64,000 bases of DNA, taken from assembly GCA_016875875.1 (NCBI GenBank), contig VGOP01000005.1, positions 62,001 through 126,000 on the forward strand, written 5' to 3'. The notes under the pieces are model-generated. The model made no database searches. It was not told the origin of the DNA and saw only the letters and a list, made by a program, of their open reading frames with translations. Made by a program: the position numbers and the translations under genes. The stretch comes from Chloroflexota bacterium (GTDB taxonomy: Bacteria; Chloroflexota; Dehalococcoidia; GIF9; UBA5629). Positions 51,004-58,729 of this stretch are shown piece by piece (positions within the stretch are counted from its first letter, which is position 1; every line of letters starts with the position of its first letter).

Positions 51004-51401
51004 ATGAAGATTCTCCATTCTTTTGAACTCCGTCTGGGCGTGGAGACTTTTGATGTCGACTCGGCTACGGGATCCTCGACAAGGCTGATTGATGTTCTCA
51101 GGGCTCTGGGCGAGGTGGTAGAATATGCAGTGGGCAATGGTGTTGACTTGGTTATCTTCTGCGGCGATATACGAGGCTCTTAGAGAGGCTCATTATGCTA
51201 CTATTGCCGAAGCAGGCAGGAGATGTGCTTTAGATTGGGTGAGTGGACGAGCCAGAAGTTGACTCCGGTTGAAGGCTAAAGAAATACTTAGAGACTAAGA
51301 AAGTATTTGATGAGTGCCAGGAGGTCTTATTTGGATATGGCGAAAGGTTGATATGGGAAGCGGAGCAAAGGATAGAAGAAGGTATGGAGGTTGGAAGTTA
51401 A
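51004..51401 (+). pseudogene. sbcD: Degraded sbcD (DNA repair exonuclease) relic
   Basis: Right after glyS an ORF of 59 codons opens MKILHSFELRLGVETFDV and continues ATGSSTRLIDVLRALGEVVE, VGNGVDLVIFCGD, then stops at 51181-51183. This matches the N-terminus of SbcD/Mre11-type exonucleases (family MKILHFADLHLG...DLVLFCGD), but the metal-binding D and H of ADLHLG are lost (FELRLG). Bases 51279-51401, in another frame, read KKYLETKKVFDECQEVLFGY followed by GERLIWEAE and a stop, which fits the C-terminal end of such proteins. Most of the gene (about 1 kb) is missing and the frames differ, so it cannot be functional. Confidence 0.75.
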
Positions 51402-51402
51402 G

Positions 51403-53511
51403 ATGAGGTTAAAGTTTGGCATAAGAGCTAAAATTCTTATCTTTTTTTTGGCTTTGTCTTTTATCTCACTGGGTGTTACTAGCTCACTGGCATTTCGTAC
51501 CATATATCAGGTCAGGGATATTGCCAAAAAGAGTAGCGCTACCATGGTAGACGAAGTTGCGCGTCAGAGCATTGTTGCTTTGGAAGACCTGGGCCGAACT
51601 TTAATACAGCGGCGGGCACTGTATGTTGCCAATGAGATGGAACTCTTTATGCGGTATCATCCAGCCTTGAGCATTTCCGAGTTGACGGGGAATAAGGAGC
51701 TGGGCGAGATAGCAGTTCAACGTGTAGGACAAACTGGGTCTACAATGGCCTATGATAAGACTGGCACGGTCTATTTCCATAGCACCCCTCAAATGGTGGG
51801 TGTCAACTTACTTAAGGTGGGTGGTGAGCCTGTCTACTTTGCGTCTATCGTAGGAAGGAGTTTTAAGGGAGAAGCCTCAGGCATTTATGACTGGGAAGAT
51901 ACTAAAGGGGAGGTCAGGACAAAATATATGCATTGTATGCCTGTAGAAGGTACGGAGTTTGTAGTAGCGGCATCTACCTACATTGATGAGTACTCGGCAC
52001 CTGCCGGGGAGTTAGAAGCTGAGATAACTTCCACAGTTAAGAAGGCTATGCAAGACATAAATGAGAGAGTAGAGAAAACGCAGTGGATTCTCACTGGTGT
52101 TTTCGGTGGCATGATTCTTATTGCTGCTGCAGTGATATTTTTACTATCAAGGGCGATCACCCGGCCAATACTGGCGTTGACCAAGGGTGCTGAAGTCATA
52201 GCCAAGGGCGAGCTTGACTATAGCATTAGTGCTGATACTGGTGATGAAATCCAGCAGTTGGCTGAGCAGTTCAATGATATGGCCAAGGCTTTAAAGGAGT
52301 CCTATACTGACCTGGAACGAAAGGTTGAAGATCGCACCAAACAGGAACGACAGAGAGCGGAGCAACTACGTACCATAAACGAGGTTGGCCGTAAGATTAG
52401 CTCTATCGTGCATCTTGACGAACTATTACCGTATGTAGGCAACCTGCTCCATGAGACCTTCCACTACTATAATGTCAACATCTTTCTGATGGAACCTAGC
52501 TCTGGTAAAGTTGCGCTTAAAGCGCTGTGTTTAAGCGGACAGAAAGGGGTTATACCGGTGCAGGTGCCTCTGGAGGTTGATGAGGAGAGTATAGTTGGCT
52601 GGGTAGCTCAGACAGGTGAGCCGATTTTGGCGAATGATGTAAGTGAGGATTTTAGGTATCGTGCTGTCGAGGCATTAAGAGACACTAAGTCTGAGCTTGC
52701 TGTTCCTGTCAAGATTGGGAACAACGTTCTTGGAGTTTTGGATATCGAGAGCACCGAAGTTGATGCTTTTGGCGAAGCTGATTTATACACTGCCCAGACG
52801 CTAGCTGACCAGCTGGCTGTGGCTATTGAAAATGCCCGTCTCTACGAGGAGACACGTCAGATAGCAGTTATGGAGGAACGTAACCGCATGGCCAGAGAGA
52901 TCCATGACACACTGGCTCAAGGATTCAGCGGCATTATTCTACAGCTTGAAGCAGCTGAACAGGCATTGGGTGAGGATGTTGCAGCAGCGGAGCGGCATTT
53001 GAATCAAGCTCGAAGCCTGGCTCGAAAAAGCCTAGCTGAAGCTCGGCGGTCGGTGTGGAACCTACGGCCTCAGGCTTTGGAACAGCTGCCTTTAGTTGAG
53101 GCGATTAAACAGGAGGTAGATAAACTCAGTCAGGGCGTTGGTGTGAATGCTCAGTTCGATGTTTTTGGTGTGAGGCGTGGCCTGCCGCCAGAAATAGAAG
53201 CAGGTCTTCTGCGCATTTGCCAGGAGTCCCTGACTAATGTGAGGAAACATGCCAAAGCTACTGAGGTGGAAGTGAGTCTGACTTTTGATGAGTCAGCGGT
53301 GGAGCTGAGTGTTAGCGACAATGGCGTTGGCTTCAGGCCAAGAGCATCAGGTGGTGATGAAAAGAAAAGGGATACCTTCGGGTTAGTAAGTATGCGGGAA
53401 CGGGCTCGAGGCTTAGGAGGTACATTTGAAGTACAGAGCAGAAGAGGTAAAGGAACGCTGGTTAAGGTAGTTATTCCTACCAGCAAGGAGGTTTCGCAGT
53501 GGGAGCTATAA
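51403..53511 (+). CDS. NarL-type sensor histidine kinase with GAF domain
   Basis: About 702 residues. TM1 (about 9-28), an extracytoplasmic Cache-like sensing region (about 30-225, with TMAYDKTGTVYFHS), TM2 (about 233-255), HAMP (about 255-310), a GAF domain (about 335-480) and a HisKA_3 domain with the phospho-His in NRMAREIHDTLAQGFSG. The HATPase has the N box LTNVRKHAKA and the G box DNGVGF. It signals to the downstream LuxR-type regulator. ATG 51403 lies just after the sbcD relic; TTG 51391 is possible but abuts the GGAGG site. The last 13 bases overlap the regulator gene. Confidence 0.92.
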   Translation: MRLKFGIRAKILIFFLALSFISLGVTSSLAFRTIYQVRDIAKKSSATMVDEVARQSIVALEDLGRTLIQRRALYVANEMELFMRYHPALSISELTGNKELGEIAVQRVGQTGSTMAYDKTGTVYFHSTPQMVGVNLLKVGGEPVYFASIVGRSFKGEASGIYDWEDTKGEVRTKYMHCMPVEGTEFVVAASTYIDEYSAPAGELEAEITSTVKKAMQDINERVEKTQWILTGVFGGMILIAAAVIFLLSRAITRPILALTKGAEVIAKGELDYSISADTGDEIQQLAEQFNDMAKALKESYTDLERKVEDRTKQERQRAEQLRTINEVGRKISSIVHLDELLPYVGNLLHETFHYYNVNIFLMEPSSGKVALKALCLSGQKGVIPVQVPLEVDEESIVGWVAQTGEPILANDVSEDFRYRAVEALRDTKSELAVPVKIGNNVLGVLDIESTEVDAFGEADLYTAQTLADQLAVAIENARLYEETRQIAVMEERNRMAREIHDTLAQGFSGIILQLEAAEQALGEDVAAAERHLNQARSLARKSLAEARRSVWNLRPQALEQLPLVEAIKQEVDKLSQGVGVNAQFDVFGVRRGLPPEIEAGLLRICQESLTNVRKHAKATEVEVSLTFDESAVELSVSDNGVGFRPRASGGDEKKRDTFGLVSMRERARGLGGTFEVQSRRGKGTLVKVVIPTSKEVSQWEL

Positions 53512-54143
53512 AGATTTTGATTGCTGATGACCATCCGGTGGTTAGAGAGGGGTTGTTTGCCATGCTGAGCAGGGAAGCTGACTTTGAGGTGGTTGGCGAT
53601 GCTAAAGATGGGGTGGAAGCAGTGAATAAAGCCAAGGAGTTGAAACCGGACGTAGTGCTTATGGACCTTCGGATGCCGGAGATGGATGGTGTAGAGGCTA
53701 TGCGTCAGATAAAGTCAGTGGTGCCTGATGTTAGATTCATAATCCTGACCACCTATAGCGATGACGAGTATATATTTAGTGGTATCGAAGCTGGTGCTCG
53801 GGCCTATCTCCTTAAAGATGCTCCGAGAGAGGATTTATTCAAGGCAATAAGGGCTGTTTATCAAGGTGAGTCACTTATTCAGCCAGTGGTGGCATCAAAA
53901 TTGCTTGACCGTTTCTCCGAGCTATCTCGTCGGACACCGTCTGGTGATGAGCTTTCCGAGCGAGAGTTGGAAATATTGCGTCTTATGGCTAAAGGTGCGG
54001 CTAATAAAGAGATTAGTGCTCAACTTAGCATTGCCCAGAGTACGGTGAAGACGCATATTGCTAATATTTTTCAAAAACTGGGAGTGAATGACCGTACCGA
54101 AGCCGTAACTCAAGCTCTTAAGAAAGGTATAATCCGTCTTTAG
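53499..54143 (+). CDS. NarL/FixJ-family response regulator
   Basis: 214 residues: receiver domain (IADDHPVVREG, phospho-acceptor VVLMDLRMPEMDG, TTYSDDEY, AYLLKDAPRE), then a LuxR-type HTH (LSERELEILRLMAKGAANKE and STVKTHIANIFQKLGVNDR). It starts with GTG 53499, preceded by AAGGAGG, inside the 3' end of the kinase gene, so the two are translationally coupled as a standard pair. Target promoters are unknown; the stand-alone receiver downstream may compete for phosphate. Confidence 0.94.
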   Translation: MGAIKILIADDHPVVREGLFAMLSREADFEVVGDAKDGVEAVNKAKELKPDVVLMDLRMPEMDGVEAMRQIKSVVPDVRFIILTTYSDDEYIFSGIEAGARAYLLKDAPREDLFKAIRAVYQGESLIQPVVASKLLDRFSELSRRTPSGDELSERELEILRLMAKGAANKEISAQLSIAQSTVKTHIANIFQKLGVNDRTEAVTQALKKGIIRL

Positions 54144-54334
54144 TCATGCTAAAGTATTACTTAACATCGGATAGAAGGTTGACTTTAGGGTCACCCTTTT
54201 TCCGCAGGTGAAACCAGCCACTATCCTGATTGTGTAACTGAGTTAAGACGGTAAACTTAACTTAAGATTAAGGTGATTGGCGATGATATAAGTCACACCT
54301 AAGAAAGGCAAGCCTGGATATCAGTAGAGGTGAA

Positions 54335-54727
54335 ATGGAAAAGATAAAGGTACTTATAGTCGATGATAATGAAGTGGTAAGGGAGGGACTCAAGAGCATC
54401 CTCGAGCCCCAGACTGATATAGATGTGGTTGGGGAGGCTGTGGATGGCCTTGATGCAGTGACGCAAGCGGAAAAGCTGAACCCGGATATCATTTTGATGG
54501 ATGCTCACATGCCCGGCATAGATGGCACAGAGGCAACCCGTCGAATAAAGAGGAGCCTGCCCGATGTCAAAGTTTTATTTTTAACGGTCTATGGCGATTA
54601 TGTCGGGTCAGCGCTTGATGCTGGTGCTAGTTGGTACCTGACCAAAGATTGCAGACGTCAGGACTTGATGGAAGCCATCAGGGTTTTGGCGCGGAGCAAC
54701 CGAGCAAAAGCGAAAAAGGCCGGCTGA
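54335..54727 (+). CDS. Stand-alone response regulator receiver
   Basis: 130 residues consisting of a receiver domain only: LIVDDNEVVREGL, phospho-acceptor IILMDAHMPGIDG, LTVYGDYVGSALDAGASWYL and TKDCRRQDL, with a short Lys/Ala-rich tail. There is no output domain. It resembles the NarL-type receiver of the neighbour, so it may have arisen from it by duplication and loss of the HTH. It could act as a phosphate sink or bind a protein partner. AGAGGTG precedes the ATG. Separated from the upstream regulator by about 190 bases. Confidence 0.85.
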   Translation: MEKIKVLIVDDNEVVREGLKSILEPQTDIDVVGEAVDGLDAVTQAEKLNPDIILMDAHMPGIDGTEATRRIKRSLPDVKVLFLTVYGDYVGSALDAGASWYLTKDCRRQDLMEAIRVLARSNRAKAKKAG

Positions 54728-54877
54728 GCACAGTTGTTTGTAATTTAAGAAATTAGGCAGCAGTTTTAGGTATCATCTGAGCGAGCCCATAGCGTTTTCT
54801 TTGCCTCTTATCGTTGAAGCCTTTCCCGGAAGACTTTTGTTGTTAATGTCGATATGTAAGCATATCTGGACAAGGGC

Positions 54878-54905
54878 TTGAATTGCTCTCAGAGTCTGTT
54901 AGAAT
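54878..54905 (+). promoter_or_regulatory. Promoter upstream of the broken GYD gene
   Basis: TTGAAT, a 16-base spacer, and TAGAAT preceded by TGT (extended -10), then a strong AGGAGGGGG ribosome site. The promoter remains although the gene behind it is split. Confidence 0.55.
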
Positions 54906-54963
54906 TGAATTAAGCTGCAGGGGGCAAGGCTAGTTTGAAGTATTTTTAGGAGGGGGTGGAGCG

Positions 54964-55086
54964 ATGCCTATCTATGTGATGTTAACAACCTTGACTGATG
55001 AGGGCAGAAAGACCATTAAACCTGTTTATCCCTTTGTTTGTGGTATTGCCCTTTCCTGCTTTATGGGGGAGGGTCAGGGTAAGTGA
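54964..55086 (+). pseudogene. GYD-domain gene, 5' fragment
   Basis: ATG 54964 after AGGAGGGGGTGGAG opens MPIYVMLTTLTDEGRKTIK, the exact N-terminus of GYD-domain proteins (Pfam GYD family, about 95-100 residues, role unknown). Family similarity stops at about base 55020. From there the frame runs through foreign sequence (PVYPFVCGIALS...) to a chance stop at 55084-55086. The other end of the gene is at 57582-57708. The intact protein is therefore not made; a 40-residue chimera could be. Confidence 0.8.
55049..55080 (+). repeat. GA/CT-rich palindromic repeat, left flank
   Basis: ccctttcctgctttat followed by gggggagggtcagggt. The inverted relative on the other side of the glycyl radical gene is at 57530-57565. 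Such ctctcc...ggagagg(n)agggt blocks are common intergenic repeats in bacteria. Confidence 0.45.
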
Positions 55087-55102
55087 GAAAGTTCAGGCCA
55101 TC

Positions 55103-57469
55103 CTACACCTGAAGCCGCGTACGGTTGATGATCTCTCGCTTGGCAGCATCGGGGAGGTCATCGAAATAGGCGCAATAACCGGATACGCGTACCACCAACT
55201 CTGGATATTTCCCCGGATTGCGCCGGGCATCCTCCAGCATCTCAGGGTCGAGCACATTCAACTGCATTTCCAGCCCCTTTGAGCCGAAAAAGCCCTTCAC
55301 TAGACCGGTAAGTATGTCCAACCCTCGGTCGCCAGCTATAGTATTGGGGTCGAAACGGAGGTTCATAGCATAACCGTTTGGCGACAGTGCCGAGTCCACG
55401 TGCGCCACGGAGTTAAGCAAGGCTGTCGGTCCTAGCCGGTCACAACCGTTGGTGGCGCCCATGCTGGCAGCGAGCGGCTCCCCAGACTTTCTACCGCTGG
55501 GTAAAGCCGCTGTTCGCTTGCCGAAAGCTACATGGCAGGTCACGGAATAGAAACCGGGCACATAGGGACCGCCACGTGTATTGCGGTGCTGGGCTAAAGC
55601 TGAGTGGAAAATATGCACCACCTGATTGGCATAGCCATCAGGCAGGCGATGGTCATTCCCATATTTAGGGGCTTTGAGCAGTTCAGCCTGGAGTTCAGGA
55701 GACGAAGCGAAGTTATCACGCAACGCCTCCAGTACCTTAGCCATAGTATACTTGCGACGCTGGAAAACCACATAATCCAGAGCCGCCAGCGAATCAGCTA
55801 GGTCAGCCACTCCCACCCCCTGAATGCCGCTGGAGTTATATAAAGCTCCGCCAGCAGTTACATCACGTCCTGATTCCAGACAGCCATCTACCAGCATGGA
55901 CGAAAATGGCGTGGGGTGATAACCACGGTTCCCCTGTTCAATCACCTGCAGGTCATTTATCATCCGTGCCACCATATACCTCACCTGCGTCTTAAAGGCT
56001 TTAATCACCTGGTCAATGCTGGTGAAAGAGATGGGGTCTGAGGTGGCTGCGCCAATTTTACGTCGACCGTTGAGCCGTCGGCCACCATTGAGCGCCAGCT
56101 CAAGGCAGAGAGGAAGATTAAATAATGCCGCATCGGTGGAGAAGAAGCTCTTTCCCGGCAGAGCCAGCTCCACACAGCCGACCACGGCATAATTTCGTGC
56201 CTCCTCCAGTGGATAGCCATGAGAGACAAGCGAGGCTATGGCCGCCTCATCATTGAACAGGGCTGGCACCCCATTGCCTTTCCTGGCCACATCCGCCGCT
56301 CGCCTCAGATAACTTTCAGGAGAACCGACGTGGATGCGTGCCTGATAGTTCGGGTCACGCAAGCCAGATTCCTCCATCACGTCGAGAAAGATATGGGTAA
56401 GGTCATTAACCACGTCTTTCCCCTCTCGGTCCAGACCCCCGACTATCGCCGCCTGCACCACCAGGTAGCCGCCATGATATTGGCTGACCCCCTCGGAAAG
56501 CAGGAAGACATGCTCAGTTGCCTTAGCCGAGAAACAGAGCAGCAGTTCGCGGGCTCGTTGTGGAGTGATTCGCTCTTCTTGTAGGTCACGCTGGTAGTAA
56601 GGATAAAGATACTGGTCCATCCTGCCGAAGGAGATAGCGGAGTTGAGCCCTTCAAGGCACACCGCCATATGCGTCAGCCACAGCGACTGCAGGGCTTCAT
56701 GAAAAGTGTCGGCCGGGTTATATGGGACTCTGCGGCAGATGCGGGCTATTTCCTTCAGCCCAGCGGCACGCTCCTCATCCTTTTCCTTAATAGCTAAACG
56801 CTCAGCCTCGTCCCCTAGCCGCCCGGCATAATCAACCAGCCCTTCACAGGCAACTCTCGCCGCTCGGTGGAGGTCACTTTCCTTTCCCGCCATAGTTTCC
56901 AGATAGCCTTTTACACCCAGCCTGAGCATCTTCTGGTAGTTAGGCAGGAAGTGCCCGATGCCGCCGGCTTCGTTAATCAAGTAATAGGTAGCCTTAAGCT
57001 GCTCCAATACATAGCGCAGCAGCTCACGCCGACGCCCAGAGAAAGCCCGCACCGGCATATTGCGGAAAAGCCAGTAAGGAAAAACACCGAACAGCAGCTT
57101 CAAGCGGTCGCGCCAGGGGATGTGCAAAGGGGTTGTCTTCCTCTTATCAATCCACAGCAGGTCGGTGGCCATGAAGACACCGCTCAGCTCGGGCTGGATA
57201 ATAGCTGAGATGCGCTGGCTACCCATGCTACCCACGATGAGTTCATCTGGATAGATGCGCACCGACTTATGCCTTAGCAGATGGCGCAGAGCCTTAGCCT
57301 TGCGGATTATCATCGGCTCGGTTGGGTCATCGTGATGTTTAAAGTAGTCGGTGATGAGATATGCCCGCTCCGGGCACATGTGGACTTGGGTGGAGAGAAG
57401 TTCATGCTTTATGCGCCTAAAGCGTGGCGAGGCTTCTTTCTTTTCCACAGTGCTAACCTGCTTTGCCAT
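55103..57469 (-). CDS. Glycyl radical enzyme (pyruvate formate-lyase/dehydratase family), orphan
   Basis: About 788 residues. The catalytic cysteine is residue 432 in VVGCVELALPG (family GCVE) and the glycyl radical site is Gly 764 in VVRVSGYCAYF (family RVxGY), 24 residues from the C-terminus, where it belongs. The N-terminal region begins after ATG 57469, which follows an AAGGGGG. Length and motifs place it in the PFL2/glycerol-dehydratase-like superfamily; the substrate cannot be named. These enzymes need a radical SAM activase, normally next door; none is in the window. It sits inside a broken GYD-domain gene, in opposite orientation, and its codon usage is more GC-rich than the neighbours, so acquisition by transfer is likely. 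Confidence 0.88.
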   Translation of the reverse strand: MAKQVSTVEKKEASPRFRRIKHELLSTQVHMCPERAYLITDYFKHHDDPTEPMIIRKAKALRHLLRHKSVRIYPDELIVGSMGSQRISAIIQPELSGVFMATDLLWIDKRKTTPLHIPWRDRLKLLFGVFPYWLFRNMPVRAFSGRRRELLRYVLEQLKATYYLINEAGGIGHFLPNYQKMLRLGVKGYLETMAGKESDLHRAARVACEGLVDYAGRLGDEAERLAIKEKDEERAAGLKEIARICRRVPYNPADTFHEALQSLWLTHMAVCLEGLNSAISFGRMDQYLYPYYQRDLQEERITPQRARELLLCFSAKATEHVFLLSEGVSQYHGGYLVVQAAIVGGLDREGKDVVNDLTHIFLDVMEESGLRDPNYQARIHVGSPESYLRRAADVARKGNGVPALFNDEAAIASLVSHGYPLEEARNYAVVGCVELALPGKSFFSTDAALFNLPLCLELALNGGRRLNGRRKIGAATSDPISFTSIDQVIKAFKTQVRYMVARMINDLQVIEQGNRGYHPTPFSSMLVDGCLESGRDVTAGGALYNSSGIQGVGVADLADSLAALDYVVFQRRKYTMAKVLEALRDNFASSPELQAELLKAPKYGNDHRLPDGYANQVVHIFHSALAQHRNTRGGPYVPGFYSVTCHVAFGKRTAALPSGRKSGEPLAASMGATNGCDRLGPTALLNSVAHVDSALSPNGYAMNLRFDPNTIAGDRGLDILTGLVKGFFGSKGLEMQLNVLDPEMLEDARRNPGKYPELVVRVSGYCAYFDDLPDAAKREIINRTRLQV

Positions 57470-57529
57470 AGATGCCCCCTTCTTGCCAGCAGAATAGGCC
57501 ATTCCCCACCGCAATGTCAAGGACTGGTT

Positions 57530-57565
57530 CTCCCTAACTCTGCCTCTCTCCCGCCAGGAGAGAGG
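57530..57565 (-). repeat. GA/CT-rich palindromic repeat, right flank
   Basis: Contains the perfect hairpin CCTCTCTCC-cgcca-GGAGAGAGG (57543-57565) with ctccctaactctg on its left; its reverse complement resembles the left-flank copy at 55049-55080. Confidence 0.5.
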
Positions 57566-57581
57566 AGATCCTTTTAAACTA

Positions 57582-57708
57582 GATGCTCTAAATAATCAGG
57601 TCATCTGCAAGTTAGCTATAGAGTTGGGCTCTAGGGGGCACTCTTTAGACAATGACCATGGCGGCTATTGATGTTGACAGCTTTATCGCTAATTTAAAGA
57701 GGAAGTGA
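57582..57708 (+). pseudogene. GYD-domain gene, 3' fragment
   Basis: From 57582 the plus strand reads DALNNQVICKLAIELGSRG, and after a frameshift near 57640 TMTMAAIDVDSFIANLKRK with a TGA at 57706-57708. Both parts match the C-terminal third of GYD proteins (ELGSRG and the ending xAIxVDxFIxxLK). With 54964-55020 this accounts for roughly half of the gene. The frameshift shows decay after the split. The convergent nitronate monooxygenase gene ends 47 bases further on. Confidence 0.78.
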
Positions 57709-57754
57709 CTATATCTAAGCCTAGCTTTGCCCCCTGAAGCCGCTGAGATCCTGA

Positions 57755-58714
57755 TTATCTTAAACGGGCCAGAACTGCTTCGTAGTTATCGACGATGCTT
57801 TTGATGACCTCGCCGACGCTTTTGATTTCCTTAATCATGCCGGCTATGGAACCGCAATAGACTTCGCCACTAGTCAGGTCTCCTTCGAACTGTCCGGTCC
57901 GTGACCTACCACTCCCAATGAAGGCTAGCAGCTCTTCAACTGAAGCTCCAGCAGCTTCCATCTCCAATAGTTTGGCGGCCAGTTCGTTCTTCAGTATCCT
58001 GGTTGGTCCAAGTTTCCTACCGGTAATGACAGTGTCAACGTCGCTAGCTTTTACTACTGCCTCTTTGAAGTTTTTGTGGGCAGCACACTCGTGTGTAGCC
58101 ACAAAGCGGGTGCCCATCTGGACGCCATCGGCACCCAGTGCCAGAGCAGCTACTACGCCTCTGGCATCAGCAATCCCACCAGCGGCTACTACTGGGATTG
58201 TTACCGCATCTGCTACCTGCGGTATCAGGGTAAAAGTAGTAAGTTCATCTAGGCCGTTGTGACCACCGGCTTCATAGCCCTCTGCAATAACTGCGTCCAC
58301 GCCTCGTCTTTCGGCACTTTGGGCATGTTTCACTGCTGCAACCAGATGGAGGACTTTTATCCCGGCTTCTTTGAGTCGGCTTGTGTATATGGCTGGATTA
58401 CCAGCGGCTGTCACCACTACTTTTACCTTAGTATCAATGGCCGCAGCGACCAACTCCTCGATCTGGGGATTGTTCAATATAGGTAGATTAATTCCGAAAG
58501 GTTTGGAAGTTAAGCTTCTGGCTATTTCTATCTGCTTTTTTAGATTTTCTACCTGGTCGCCATTGAGGCTCATTCCGGCGGTAGGACTGATTAAGCCCAA
58601 GCCTCCTGCATTGGAGACCGCCGCAGCCAATTCAGCATTGGTGATCCATACCATTCCCCCCTGAATTATGGGGTATTTGATGTCCAACAGGTCACAAAGT
58701 CTTGTCCTCTTCAT
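57755..58714 (-). CDS. Nitronate monooxygenase / enoyl-ACP reductase II-like flavoprotein (copy 4)
   Basis: 319 residues, FMN TIM barrel. Motifs: DIKYPIIQGGMVWI, SNAGGLGLISP, TSKPFGINLPIL, EGYEAGGHNGLDE with the conserved His, PVVAAGGIADARGVVAALAL and GTRFVATHECAAHK. It is closer to the FabK/EGGH-type than copies 1 and 3. ATG 58714 lies after AAAGGAGG and 15 bases behind the adenine deaminase stop, so it is the last gene of an hpt-ade operon. Why a flavoprotein joins purine salvage is unclear. The substrate is unknown. Confidence 0.88.
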   Translation of the reverse strand: MKRTRLCDLLDIKYPIIQGGMVWITNAELAAAVSNAGGLGLISPTAGMSLNGDQVENLKKQIEIARSLTSKPFGINLPILNNPQIEELVAAAIDTKVKVVVTAAGNPAIYTSRLKEAGIKVLHLVAAVKHAQSAERRGVDAVIAEGYEAGGHNGLDELTTFTLIPQVADAVTIPVVAAGGIADARGVVAALALGADGVQMGTRFVATHECAAHKNFKEAVVKASDVDTVITGRKLGPTRILKNELAAKLLEMEAAGASVEELLAFIGSGRSRTGQFEGDLTSGEVYCGSIAGMIKEIKSVGEVIKSIVDNYEAVLARLR

Positions 58715-58729
58715 TAATCAGGCCTCCTT

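Larger units (their letters stand above)
55021..57581. mobile_element. Inferred inserted segment carrying the glycyl radical enzyme
   Basis: The sequence between the two halves of the GYD gene holds one gene (glycyl radical enzyme, minus strand) flanked by GA/CT-rich repeats in opposite orientation (55049-55080 and 57530-57565). No transposase or integrase is present and no target-site duplication was established, so the means of entry is unknown. About 45 codons of the GYD gene are also missing, so deletion accompanied the event. To my eye the segment is richer in G and C than its neighbours. Confidence 0.6.

Noticed and set aside
57543-57565. Perfect CT/GA hairpin as a terminator for the GYD or glycyl radical gene
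   Set aside because: It lies upstream of the glycyl radical gene start (minus strand), and the downstream bases on the plus strand (gatccttttaaac) are only weakly T-rich; it fits a repeat better.
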